Positions 7,012 to 14,780 of a stretch of 48,278 bases of DNA are shown in pieces (the first letter of the stretch is position 1; every line of letters begins with the position of its first letter). The notes under the pieces are model-generated. The model made no database searches and was not told where the DNA came from. It was given only the letters and a program-made list of their open reading frames with translations. The position numbers and the translations under genes were made by a program. This stretch comes from CAG-877 sp963660495 (GTDB lineage: Bacteria > Bacillota_I > Bacilli_A > RF39 > UBA660), in the NCBI GenBank assembly GCA_963660495.1, contig CAVKYO010000046.1, forward strand, positions 1 to 48,278, read 5' to 3'.

Positions 7012-7878
7012 GGTTATGGTACTTCCCTTAACGATGTAGTCTAGAAGTTTTTGAACTTGTAATGTATTATTGTAATGATTCTTGCTAAATTCTAGTTTCC
7101 ATGGTTTTGATAATAAAGCAAAAAATAATAATTCCTCTTCTTCAGTAAAACGATATTTACTTTGATAAATGTTATAAAGACTCTTTAGTTCTAATTCTTC
7201 ATAGTCATTTTTAAAGAATGTTAGTAAATCATGTAAAGGTACTCCCAGGGAAGAATTATCCCAGTTTATAAAGTAATGATGTTCTGGTGTCATGATAAAG
7301 TTTTTTAGTGATGGATTACGATGTAAGAATACTTGGCGTTCTTTTTTCATGGCTATTTTTTTGTCGTACCAGGCTTTTAAATTTTCTTTTGAAAAAATAA
7401 TGGCATTATATATTAGAGTTATGTTTCGAATTAGTAAGTATTCTTCTGGTGACATGTACACTTTATTTTCAATATAGTCATGTAAGTCATGATAATAGTC
7501 ATCAAGGTTATTTAATTCAAGGCTTGTTTTTTCATACAAGGCTTTTATTTTGTCTAAATTCACTTCTTCATATACTGTTGTTTTAGTATGAAGAAGACTT
7601 AAATGGTAAACAAGACTTACAGCTTTATCATTACTATTTGACATACTTTCACTTTCTATGTAAGGATATATTTCGTATGGATCATCGATGGTAGTCAATG
7701 GTGATAAGAAGTTGTTGAAAGCATGGCTTCTAAGATAGTTATAAATGTCTTTATTATTTCTTCGAACTTTTATAGTGTATTTTCCGTCTTCGGCTATAAT
7801 GATTTTGGAGTTATTTTTGTAGCATATATTTATAGGATTTATTTGGCACTTTTTTAAAAATTCTCTTTCTTTAATCAT
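6979..7878 (-). CDS. ysxE: YsxE-like spore coat protein with degenerate kinase fold
   Basis: A 299-residue protein of the CotS/YsxE group, related to aminoglycoside phosphotransferases. Kinase-like landmarks are an N-lobe (KIIIAEDGKYTIKVRR), the catalytic-loop region FLHRNPSLKNFIM and the metal-loop region YFINWDNSSLGVPLHDL. The catalytic Asp of the usual HxDxxxxN is Asn here, so it is probably a pseudokinase. The start overlaps the spoVID stop (ATGA), the same spoVID-ysxE order as in Bacillus subtilis, where YsxE acts in spore coat assembly. The C-terminal tail is acidic and repetitive (KEDQEDQET). Identification rests on the neighbour order plus the weak kinase motifs. Confidence 0.72.
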   Translation of the reverse strand: MIKEREFLKKCQINPINICYKNNSKIIIAEDGKYTIKVRRNNKDIYNYLRSHAFNNFLSPLTTIDDPYEIYPYIESESMSNSNDKAVSLVYHLSLLHTKTTVYEEVNLDKIKALYEKTSLELNNLDDYYHDLHDYIENKVYMSPEEYLLIRNITLIYNAIIFSKENLKAWYDKKIAMKKERQVFLHRNPSLKNFIMTPEHHYFINWDNSSLGVPLHDLLTFFKNDYEELELKSLYNIYQSKYRFTEEEELLFFALLSKPWKLEFSKNHYNNTLQVQKLLDYIVKGSTITSKEDQEDQET

Positions 7879-8651
7879 TCTTTAGTATTTGGAATTATAA
7901 TTTTAGTTCCTACGGATAAATTTGATAAGTCGTTATAATTTTCTAGTTCTTCTTTACTAATATGATATTTTTCTATTATTGATTGAGGCGTTTCTTCTTG
8001 TCTTAAAATGTATACTGAATATGTTGAAAATGTTTCTTCACTACTATCTAATGATGTAAATAATGAACCGGCTTTTTCTGATAGATCATTGTCATTATTA
8101 GTAGTTATGATATTCTCGATATCTTCATTGTTTGTACTCGCTACTGTTTCATTTGGAGTAATTTCAACTTTTTCTTCACTTGTTTCTTCCATAATTTTAT
8201 CACCATCACATTCCCTTTCATCTTTAGTCTCTTCTTCTACACATCTTGTTTCTTGTTCTTCCTTTGGTGGACTTGGTATAGCTGGCTCTATAGTTTTCTT
8301 TTCTTCTTGTTCTTCTAGCTCTTCGATTATTTCTACACCTTCTATTTTTACATCTATATAACATATCATAGTAACATCTGAATCTACTTCATAATAAAAG
8401 TCAGCAATAGATATCTTGGTTGTTTCTAAATCAAGTCTTTCTGGTAAAACTATTTCTGTTGGTATGGTGTAATCAAAATTTTCTTCTAATCTGGATGCTT
8501 CTGTCAACTTATAACTACCGCTTACTCTAAAGTCTCCGGCGATGTTACTTTCATCGGTAAATTTTAAAGTATGGTCTAAGGAAATGGCAGTAACTTCACC
8601 TATCATTGAAGGAAACTCTATATTTTTTTTAAAAGATATTATTTTTTTCAT
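7875..8651 (-). CDS. spoVID: SpoVID-like spore coat morphogenetic protein with C-terminal LysM
   Basis: A 258-residue protein. The N-terminal ~110 residues form a beta-rich domain (FPSMIGEVTAISLDHTLKF ... AGDFRVSGSYKLTEASRLEE) as in SpoVID. A ~90-residue acidic linker rich in Glu/Thr follows. The last 50 residues form a LysM module (YSVYILRQEETPQSIIEKY ... VGTKIIIP). SpoVID guides spore coat encasement on the forespore surface. It is shorter than the Bacillus protein, mainly in the linker. AGGAGG precedes the ATG. A possible sigma-E promoter (8668-8696) overlaps the lonA terminator. lonA upstream and ysxE downstream agree with the Bacillus gene order. Confidence 0.82.
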   Translation of the reverse strand: MKKIISFKKNIEFPSMIGEVTAISLDHTLKFTDESNIAGDFRVSGSYKLTEASRLEENFDYTIPTEIVLPERLDLETTKISIADFYYEVDSDVTMICYIDVKIEGVEIIEELEEQEEKKTIEPAIPSPPKEEQETRCVEEETKDERECDGDKIMEETSEEKVEITPNETVASTNNEDIENIITTNNDNDLSEKAGSLFTSLDSSEETFSTYSVYILRQEETPQSIIEKYHISKEELENYNDLSNLSVGTKIIIPNTKE

Positions 8652-8667
8652 ATTGACCTCCTAAATC

Positions 8668-8696
8668 ATACTATGAAAAAAGAAGAATTAATATTC
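8668..8696 (-). promoter_or_regulatory. Candidate sigma-E promoter of spoVID
   Basis: On the minus strand GAATATT (8696-8690), a 14-base spacer and CATAGTAT (8675-8668) resemble the sigma-E consensus (ATATT near -35 and CATAnnnT near -10, spacer 13-15). spoVID is sigma-E controlled in Bacillus. The -10 has one clear mismatch, so this remains a candidate. Confidence 0.45.
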
Positions 8697-8703
8697 TTCT
8701 TTC
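8676..8703 (-). terminator. lonA terminator
   Basis: On the minus strand GAAGAAT and ATTCTTC form a hairpin followed by TTTTTTC, seven bases after the lonA stop codon. Confidence 0.75.
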
Positions 8704-8709
8704 GGTTAC

Positions 8710-11016
8710 CTATTTAAATACTTTATCATATATTTCACTGTAGTTATTTACAAAATAGAATTTAATATCTTTCTTTATGTCTACTGGAATATCTTCTAAG
8801 TCTTTTTCATTTTCAGAAGGTATAAAAATCTTTCTAATACCGGCTCTATGTGCACCGATGACTTTTTCTTTTAAGCCACCTATTCCTAAAACACGACCAT
8901 GTAAAGTTATTTCACCCGTCATGGAAATGGTATAGCCGATTGGCTTATTTATAAAAAGACTGATTAAGGCTGTAGTAATGGCAATTCCAGCTGATGGGCC
9001 ATCTTTTGAAACAGCTCCTTCTGGGAAATGAATATGAATATTGTTTTTTTCTAGTAGATTTGGGTCTATAGAAAATTTATCAGTATTTGCTTTGATATAA
9101 CTTAGAGCAATTTGACATGACTCTTGCATTACTTCGCCAAGTGAGCCAGTTAGTATTAAGTCGCCTTTTCCTTTAAACATATTGGCTTCAATTGGCAAGA
9201 TGTCACCGCCAAAGACTGTATAGGCCATTCCGTTTACAACACCGACTTCATTTTTCTTTATGTTTTCAGTATATAAATACTTTTTCTTACCTAAATATTT
9301 TTCAATATTGTTTTCATCTATCATATAAAACATATTGGATTTTTCAAGAAGAATTTCTTTTACTATTTTTCTAAATAGTGTGGCAATTACTCTTTCAAGT
9401 TCACGGACACCGGCTTCTTTAGTATAATTTCTAATCATCGTCATGATTACGTCATCAGAAATTTGAATTTGTAAAGGTGTTAGACCATGTTCTTCTAATT
9501 CTTTAGGAATTAAATGTCTTTTAGCGATGTCTAATTTTTCATATTCTGTGTAACTTGATAGATTTATTATTTCTAAACGATCTCTTAATTCATAAGGAAT
9601 TTGTTCAATGTAGTTAGCTGTTGCGATGAAGAATACTTTTGATAAGTCAAATTCTTCTTCGATATAATGATCTGAAAACTTACTGTTTTGTTCCGGATCT
9701 AGAACTTCCAAAAGACTGCTGGCTGGATCTCCTTTTATATCTTTTGTCATTTTATCTATTTCGTCGATTATGAATACCGGGTTAGATGTTCCAGCTCTTC
9801 TTATACCTTGAATTATTCGTCCTGGGTTTGCACCAATGTAGGTTCTTCTATGACCAATGATTTCAGCTTCGTCATTTATTCCACCAACACTAATTTTAGC
9901 AACTTTTCTATTTAAACTGTTGGCAATACTTATGGCTAGAGAAGTTTTACCTACTCCTGGTGGACCGACAAGGCAAATGATAGGACTACGTGAATTGTTA
10001 GTATTTTGCTTTACGGCTAAGTATTCTAAAATCCTTGTTTTTACTTCATCCAAAGCATAGTGTGAGGCGTCAAGTATTTCTTTTACTTTTACTAAATCTT
10101 GGTTGTCTTTTGTGTAGGTGTTCCAAGGTAGATTTATCATCCAGTCAAGATACTCTCTTATTATTCCTAATTCGGGAGAATTACTGTTAATGGCTTCGTA
10201 CCTAGCAAGTTCACGATTTATTTTCTCTTTTACTTTACTGTTACATTTTAATTTTGACACTTTTTTCTTTAAGCGGACAACTTCATCGTCTTTACTGTTT
10301 GCTTCACCAAGTTCTTTTTGCATGGCTTTGATTTTTTCACGTAAAAAGTATTCTTTTTGATTTTCATTTAATTCTTTTTCAACTTGTGATTCTATTTTTT
10401 GTTCTAACTCAGCAAATTGTAGTTCAACGTTAATGTCTTCTATTAATAATTTACATCTCTCAACAGGATTAATTATTGTTACATATTTTTTCTTTCTATC
10501 ATAATCTATTGGTAAAAAACTTGCTACTAAGTCGCATAATTCATCTAGACTTCTTACATTATTTATTTGACTCATGATAGCATTACCTATATATGGAACT
10601 CTATTGATGTAATGCTCAATAGCTTTTATCAATATATTTATATAATTATCTTCATCTTCTACTTCAACATTTTCAATTTCATTATAGTTAGCAGAATAAT
10701 TTTTATTATCAAAAGTATAATTATTGATTTCAACTCTTTCAAGGCTTTCTATTACAACTCTCGTTTTTCCATTTGGAACATTTAGTTTTAATTTTATTCT
10801 GCCTAATACACCATAGCTTGGTAAGGACATAATATCTATTTTTTCATCGTCATCAATAGGATTAACGATTAGTATTAATTCATCATCACATTCAAATGTT
10901 TCATTCATTTGCTTATCAAGACTTTTATCATATTCTATTCTTACTTCATTATTTGGAAAAATAACCATGTCATTTATTATTAATACACGCAACTTATCAT
11001 TGTTTGTTATTGTCAT
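8710..11016 (-). CDS. lonA: ATP-dependent Lon protease (LonA)
   Basis: A 768-residue LonA of standard length. It has an N-terminal substrate domain, a coiled coil (about 180-290), and an AAA+ module with Walker A GPPGVGKTS (around residue 345) and Walker B PVFIIDEIDKM. The protease domain carries the catalytic Ser in PEGAVSKDGPSAG and the catalytic Lys in IGGLKEKVIGAHRAG. It degrades damaged and regulatory proteins in the cytosol using ATP. GGAGGTGA lies before the ATG. A TATAAT at 11052-11057 probably serves as -10. The tig-lonA-spoVID-ysxE order recalls the Bacillus tig-clpX-lonB-lonA ... spoVID-ysxE region, with clpX absent here. Confidence 0.97.
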   Translation of the reverse strand: MTITNNDKLRVLIINDMVIFPNNEVRIEYDKSLDKQMNETFECDDELILIVNPIDDDEKIDIMSLPSYGVLGRIKLKLNVPNGKTRVVIESLERVEINNYTFDNKNYSANYNEIENVEVEDEDNYINILIKAIEHYINRVPYIGNAIMSQINNVRSLDELCDLVASFLPIDYDRKKKYVTIINPVERCKLLIEDINVELQFAELEQKIESQVEKELNENQKEYFLREKIKAMQKELGEANSKDDEVVRLKKKVSKLKCNSKVKEKINRELARYEAINSNSPELGIIREYLDWMINLPWNTYTKDNQDLVKVKEILDASHYALDEVKTRILEYLAVKQNTNNSRSPIICLVGPPGVGKTSLAISIANSLNRKVAKISVGGINDEAEIIGHRRTYIGANPGRIIQGIRRAGTSNPVFIIDEIDKMTKDIKGDPASSLLEVLDPEQNSKFSDHYIEEEFDLSKVFFIATANYIEQIPYELRDRLEIINLSSYTEYEKLDIAKRHLIPKELEEHGLTPLQIQISDDVIMTMIRNYTKEAGVRELERVIATLFRKIVKEILLEKSNMFYMIDENNIEKYLGKKKYLYTENIKKNEVGVVNGMAYTVFGGDILPIEANMFKGKGDLILTGSLGEVMQESCQIALSYIKANTDKFSIDPNLLEKNNIHIHFPEGAVSKDGPSAGIAITTALISLFINKPIGYTISMTGEITLHGRVLGIGGLKEKVIGAHRAGIRKIFIPSENEKDLEDIPVDIKKDIKFYFVNNYSEIYDKVFK

Positions 11017-11051
11017 GGGATATTCACCTCCAAATTTTTGTACTGTTTTTT

Positions 11052-11057
11052 ATTATA
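11052..11057 (-). promoter_or_regulatory. -10 box of lonA
   Basis: TATAAT on the minus strand, 35 bases upstream of the lonA ATG. The expected -35 position holds only TTTAAA. No CIRCE or CtsR operator is visible. Confidence 0.5.
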
Positions 11058-11089
11058 TATGAATTTACTTTTTTTTTAAAGAATTTTGT

Positions 11090-11117
11090 AAAAAAAAGTG
11101 ATTTTACTCACCTTTTT
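11090..11117 (-). terminator. tig terminator
   Basis: On the minus strand AAGGTGA, a short loop and TCACTTTTTTTT form a hairpin with a T-run just after the tig stop codon. Confidence 0.75.
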
Positions 11118-11121
11118 CTTA

Positions 11122-12420
11122 TTACTTATTTAATTCTTTTAATAATTCGATAGCTTTACGCATTTCCAAATCATATTGAATCATTTCGATACCACCAAAT
11201 TGAGCTAAGAATTCATCTTTTTCCATTTGATATTTTTTAGCTAATTCTTCAGCTTCTTTTTCAGCTTCTTCAGAACTTACTTCAATTTTTTCTAGATTCA
11301 TGATTTCTTCAAGCATTAAGCGATATAAAACATTTGAGTATGCTTCTTTTTCCATTTGACTCTTTAAAGCTTCTTCATTACTATTAGTAAATTGATAATA
11401 TAAGTCTAGTGAAATTCCTTGCATTTTCATTTGTTCTTCGAATCTCTTTAATAGACGATTAACTTCTTCATCTACCATAGGTTCTGGAATATCTACTTCT
11501 ACGTTTTTTGAAACTTCTTCTAATATTTTATCAATGTAGTTATTTTCAGCATCAGCTTCTTTTTGTGCTTCAATAGATTTTTTAATTTCTTCTTTTAAAG
11601 TCTCTTCTGAGTTAACGCCTTCCATTCCTAAATCTTCAAAGAATTCTTCATCTAATTCTCTATTTTCTTTAGTTTTAATTTCATTTACTTTAACTTTGAA
11701 TACTACTTTAGCACCAGCAAGATCTTTTACTCCATAATCTTCTGGGAAAGTTATGTCTAAATCTTTTTCTTCTCCAGGTTTCATACCAATAATTTGTTCT
11801 TCAAAACCAGGTATAAATGTATTTGAACCTATTTCTAATGAATAGTTTTCACCTTTTCCACCTTCGAATGCTACACCGTCTTTGAATCCTTCAAAGTCAA
11901 TAACTGCAACATCACCGGATTCAACAGCACCGTCTTCTTTATTAACTAATTCAGTATATCTTTCTAGTAAATGTCCAAGTTCATGATTTATTTCTTCATC
12001 AGTTACTTCTACTTTTTCAGGTTTAATATTTAATCCTTTATATTTTTTAATATTAACTTCTGGTTTAGTAACAATAGTGAAAACAAATTCAACACCTTTT
12101 TCATCAATTCCTTTTAAGTCAACAGAAGGTTGTACTACTGGAACTAATTTTGAATCTTCCATAGCTTTTAAGTATGCCTCTTGTAATAATAAATCAGCAG
12201 TTTCTAAGAATAAAGACTCTTTTCCATAATGTTTTTCGTAAATGTCTCTTGGTACTTTTCCTGTACGGAAACCATCAACCTTAGCTGTTTTTTGCTTTTT
12301 AGCAAATGTTTTATCTAAAGCTTTTGTCCATTGTTCACCTTCAATTTTTACAGGTACTTCATGAACATTTTTCTTAGTTTCTTCTTTCTTAATTTCTTTT
12401 GTTTTTGTTTCTTTTGCCAT
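11122..12420 (-). CDS. tig: Trigger factor, ribosome-associated chaperone
   Basis: A 432-residue trigger factor of normal length. The N-terminal ribosome-binding signature is GFRTGKVPRDIYEKHYG. A middle FKBP-type prolyl isomerase domain is marked by GDVAVIDFEGFKDGVAFEGG and IGSNTFIPGFEEQIIGMKPG. The long helical C-terminal chaperone arms end ELLKELNK. It binds nascent chains at the ribosome exit. The extra N-terminal Lys/Glu run (KETKTKEIKKEETKK) is slightly unusual. It is transcribed from a strong promoter at 12442-12470 and ends in its own terminator. Confidence 0.96.
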   Translation of the reverse strand: MAKETKTKEIKKEETKKNVHEVPVKIEGEQWTKALDKTFAKKQKTAKVDGFRTGKVPRDIYEKHYGKESLFLETADLLLQEAYLKAMEDSKLVPVVQPSVDLKGIDEKGVEFVFTIVTKPEVNIKKYKGLNIKPEKVEVTDEEINHELGHLLERYTELVNKEDGAVESGDVAVIDFEGFKDGVAFEGGKGENYSLEIGSNTFIPGFEEQIIGMKPGEEKDLDITFPEDYGVKDLAGAKVVFKVKVNEIKTKENRELDEEFFEDLGMEGVNSEETLKEEIKKSIEAQKEADAENNYIDKILEEVSKNVEVDIPEPMVDEEVNRLLKRFEEQMKMQGISLDLYYQFTNSNEEALKSQMEKEAYSNVLYRLMLEEIMNLEKIEVSSEEAEKEAEELAKKYQMEKDEFLAQFGGIEMIQYDLEMRKAIELLKELNK

Positions 12421-12441
12421 ATTATCCCTCCAACTTCTAAT

Positions 12442-12470
12442 ATTATAACTTATAATTATTTTTTAGACAA
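12442..12470 (-). promoter_or_regulatory. tig promoter
   Basis: On the minus strand TTGTCT (12470-12465), a 17-base spacer and TATAAT (12447-12442). It is divergent from the trpS promoter 32 bases away. Confidence 0.8.
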
Positions 12471-12501
12471 CCTTTTTATTGGCAATTTTTCCTGTCCTTG
12501 T

Positions 12502-12530
12502 TTGACTTTTTAAAACTGTTATGTTAATAT
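12502..12530 (+). promoter_or_regulatory. trpS promoter
   Basis: TTGACT (12502-12507), a 17-base spacer and TAATAT (12525-12530), placing the transcript start near 12537 at the beginning of the T-box leader. Confidence 0.8.
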
Positions 12531-12536
12531 TAATTT

Positions 12537-12774
12537 AGTTAAGAAAACTGTGATTTAGATTAGTAGATATTATTGAAGTTTATAGAGAACAGTCGGTTGC
12601 TGGAAGACTGTAATGGATCGATATTGAATGGACTAATGAGTGCCTTTTGGAAATTATAGTATAAAAGGCCGGGATATTCTTCCCGTTATAAATTGAACAT
12701 ATATGTTAGTATATGAACTATGTTAGGTGGCACAAGACTCTTGTCCTATATTAGGATTAGAGTCTTTTATTTTT
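12537..12774 (+). promoter_or_regulatory. T-box leader of trpS (Trp specifier)
   Basis: A T-box element that senses uncharged tRNA-Trp. Stem I has the AGAGA bulge and the apical GTTGCTGGAAGACTG region (12583-12610). The specifier loop contains GAATGGAC with UGG (Trp) at 12629-12631. A stem III hairpin is formed by GCCTTTT/AAAAGGC (12642-12669). The T-box sequence is AGGTGGCAC (12725-12733), a shortened form of AGGGTGGNACCGCG. It is followed by a terminator hairpin, AAGACTCT (12734-12741) pairing with AGAGTCTT (12759-12766), and a T-run. Uncharged tRNA would favour the antiterminator and allow trpS expression. Confidence 0.92.
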
Positions 12775-12788
12775 AGAGGTGAAGTTTT

Positions 12789-12827
12789 ATGTTTATATTA
12801 AAAAGACGATGGTGCTTTGATGTTTAA
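12789..12827 (+). CDS. Candidate 12-codon leader peptide between T-box and trpS
   Basis: The frame reads MFILKRRWCFDV with one UGG Trp codon at position 8. It starts 14 bases after the T-box terminator and has AGAGGTGA seven bases before its ATG, a better ribosome site than many real genes here. It stops 32 bases before the trpS start, which has its own GAGGAG. It would be made only when the T-box reads through. Ribosome stalling at the Trp or Arg-Arg codons could add a second control layer. Too short for statistics; support comes from the ribosome site, position and Trp codon. Confidence 0.5.
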   Translation: MFILKRRWCFDV

Positions 12828-12859
12828 AACTAAAATAATTAGAGAGTGAGGAGATTTTT

Positions 12860-13861
12860 ATGAAAACAATTTTAACTGGTCTTAGACCTACAGGAAACTT
12901 ACATTTAGGACACTATTTTGGAGCTTGTCAAAACTGGGTAAAAATGCAAAATGACTATGATTTTTATTTAGAAGTTGCGGATGTTCAAGCTTTAACTGAT
13001 AACTTCAATAATCCGGATAAGGTTAGAACTAATGTATTTGAGATAACAAAAGATTTATTAGCACTTGGACTAGATCCAAATAAAGTTAACTTTTTTATTC
13101 AATCAAAAATACCTGAAATAGCAGAATTAACGATTTTTTATTCTAACTTAGTCACAGTTGCAAGGCTTGAAAGAAACCCTACCGTTAAAACCGAAATTGC
13201 TCAAAAGAAAAGTTTGTTTGGTAATAATGGAGAATCAATTACTTATGGATTTTTAGGCTATCCTGTTTCCCAAGCTGCTGATATTACGGCGTTTGATGGA
13301 GAGTGTGTTCCAGTTGGTGATGATCAAATTCCTTTAATTGAACAATGTCGTGAAATTGTAAGAAAATTTAATTCTATCTATGGTGAAACTTTAAGAGAAC
13401 CTGAACAAGTTTTAAGTAACAATCCTAGAATAAAAGGATTAGATGGTAACGAAAAAATGGGAAAAAGTTTAGGCAACGCTATTTATTTAGTTGACAGTGA
13501 TGAAGTAATTAAAGAAAAAGTCATGGGAGCACTTACTGATACTACAAAGATTAAAAAAGATGATCCAGCAAATCCTGATGTTTGTATGGTTTACTATTAT
13601 CATAAATTAGTTAATAGTCCTGAAAATGTAGAAAAAGTATGTAGTGAATGTAAAAAAGGAGAACGTGGATGTGTTCAATGTAAAAAGGAATTAATTGAAG
13701 CAATGAATGAATTCTTGAAGCCAATAAGAGAAAAAAGAAAATATTATGATGAGCATCCTGAAGAAGTAAGTGAAATTCTTAATAAAGGAACTGAGATTGC
13801 TAGAGAAAGAGCTAAAAAACAAATTTCTAAAGTTAAAAAAGCAATGAAAATAGATTACTAA
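12860..13861 (+). CDS. trpS: Tryptophanyl-tRNA synthetase
   Basis: A 333-residue class I synthetase that charges tRNA-Trp. The HIGH motif is PTGNLHLGHYFGA near the N-terminus and the KMSKS motif is KMGKSLGN at about residues 194-201. Tryptophan-pocket sequences are GYPVSQAADI and PVGDDQIPLIEQ. A CSECKKGERGCVQCKKEL segment adds two CxxC pairs near the C-terminus, a zinc-type insertion seen in some trpS genes. The ATG follows GTGAGGAG. Expression is governed by the T-box upstream. Confidence 0.97.
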   Translation: MKTILTGLRPTGNLHLGHYFGACQNWVKMQNDYDFYLEVADVQALTDNFNNPDKVRTNVFEITKDLLALGLDPNKVNFFIQSKIPEIAELTIFYSNLVTVARLERNPTVKTEIAQKKSLFGNNGESITYGFLGYPVSQAADITAFDGECVPVGDDQIPLIEQCREIVRKFNSIYGETLREPEQVLSNNPRIKGLDGNEKMGKSLGNAIYLVDSDEVIKEKVMGALTDTTKIKKDDPANPDVCMVYYYHKLVNSPENVEKVCSECKKGERGCVQCKKELIEAMNEFLKPIREKRKYYDEHPEEVSEILNKGTEIARERAKKQISKVKKAMKIDY

Positions 13862-13877
13862 TGTAGTCTATTTTTTT
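13850..13877 (+). terminator. trpS terminator
   Basis: ATAGATTAC (13850-13858) pairs with GTAGTCTAT (13863-13871), nine pairs with one T-G, then a seven-T run. It overlaps the trpS stop codon and the 3' end of the convergent gene at 13868. Confidence 0.8.
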
Positions 13878-14512
13878 GTATAAGTTAGTCTTACTATTTC
13901 ATATAATTCATTTAATTTACTATTATAATTTTCGTTCAGTTCTTTTACAAGTTTATCTATCTTTTCTAAAAAAGTTAATTCATCTTTTGGAAATATTTCT
14001 TCATATAAATAGTTTAATTTCTCATAGTCCTTTTCTTTTGCTAAGTAATTTAACTCTTTTAATAAATATTTCTTTTTAAAGGATTCATCTCTTGTTAGAA
14101 AGTAGTCTATTTTATATTTTTCAATTATTTCATATTCTATTTTTTCTTCATCTAATAAAGTTGCTTCATCTAAGATATCTTCTTCTTCATCTAATAATAA
14201 ATTACTTTTACTTATTACTATTCCTTTACTATTAAATTCTAAAGCTAGGACCTTGTTTAAGTCTGAGAAAAGACATCCATACTTGATATCTTTTTTATTT
14301 TCATAAGAAATTGTACTTCCTTTTATTTTTTCTTTAAGTTTACTATCAATCTTTATTTTATAATTAAATATTTCTTGCATTTGTTCGGAACTAATTCTAA
14401 TAATTGGAATTCTTTTTATGTGTTCAAAGTAGTCATCATCTTTCCATTCATAAAATTCAAAGTATTCATCGGCATCATTAAAGTTAAGTAATACATCATA
14501 AATATAATTCAT
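13868..14512 (-). CDS. Acidic cytosolic protein, possibly DUF3603 (YjbA-like)
   Basis: A 214-residue protein starting MNYIYDVLLNFNDADEYFEF, with YEWKDDDYFEHIKRIPIIRI next. This start resembles the DUF3603/UPF0736 family (Bacillus YjbA: DV.N...FHEW...D...PLL), whose role is unknown. The remainder is very rich in Glu, Lys and Leu, with helical repeats (LDEEEDILDEATLLDEEKIE). I use the ATG at 14512, which has GGAAAGGA upstream. A longer frame to 14581 lacks support. It overlaps the preceding small gene by ATGA, so the two are translationally coupled. The family assignment is tentative. Confidence 0.6.
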   Translation of the reverse strand: MNYIYDVLLNFNDADEYFEFYEWKDDDYFEHIKRIPIIRISSEQMQEIFNYKIKIDSKLKEKIKGSTISYENKKDIKYGCLFSDLNKVLALEFNSKGIVISKSNLLLDEEEDILDEATLLDEEKIEYEIIEKYKIDYFLTRDESFKKKYLLKELNYLAKEKDYEKLNYLYEEIFPKDELTFLEKIDKLVKELNENYNSKLNELYEIVRLTYTKK

Positions 14513-14721
14513 GTTCTTTTTCCTTTCCAAGTATATATAATTATTATTTGAATTATGAGACCTATTATAAATAAATAACACTCTGGTTGTTTTAAAATAT
14601 AGAAAACATATTCTTTTATAGTATAGCCAAAAGTAAATAGATTAATGTACATTATTATATAAGTTATTCCTAATGACATCATGAATAGTGAAATTAGCAT
14701 TATTATTATTTTTATTATCAT
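14509..14721 (-). CDS. Small two-helix membrane protein
   Basis: A 70-residue hydrophobic protein with two membrane helices (about 2-27 and 48-65) joined by FGYTIKEYVFYILKQPECY, and a basic end (WKGKRT). It overlaps the downstream acidic protein by four bases (ATGA), which supports it being a real, coupled gene. There is no clear ribosome site before the ATG; an internal ATG at codon 8 is an alternative start. No family recognised. Confidence 0.55.
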   Translation of the reverse strand: MIIKIIIMLISLFMMSLGITYIIMYINLFTFGYTIKEYVFYILKQPECYLFIIGLIIQIIIIYTWKGKRT

Positions 14722-14757
14722 AGTTAATTTTATGTTTTAAAATCTATTTTTTTACAA

Positions 14758-14780
14758 AAGAAAAGCACCTAAGTGCTTAT
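14758..14780 (-). terminator. Terminator after the Asn/Gln-rich membrane protein gene
   Basis: On the minus strand AAGCAC, a 4-base loop and GTGCTTTTC form a hairpin at the stop codon of the gene ending at 14777. Confidence 0.7.

Noticed and set aside
8008..8361. Plus-strand 117-codon Ser-rich frame opposite spoVID
   Set aside because: It is a mirror of the Glu/Thr-rich linker of SpoVID and lacks a ribosome site.
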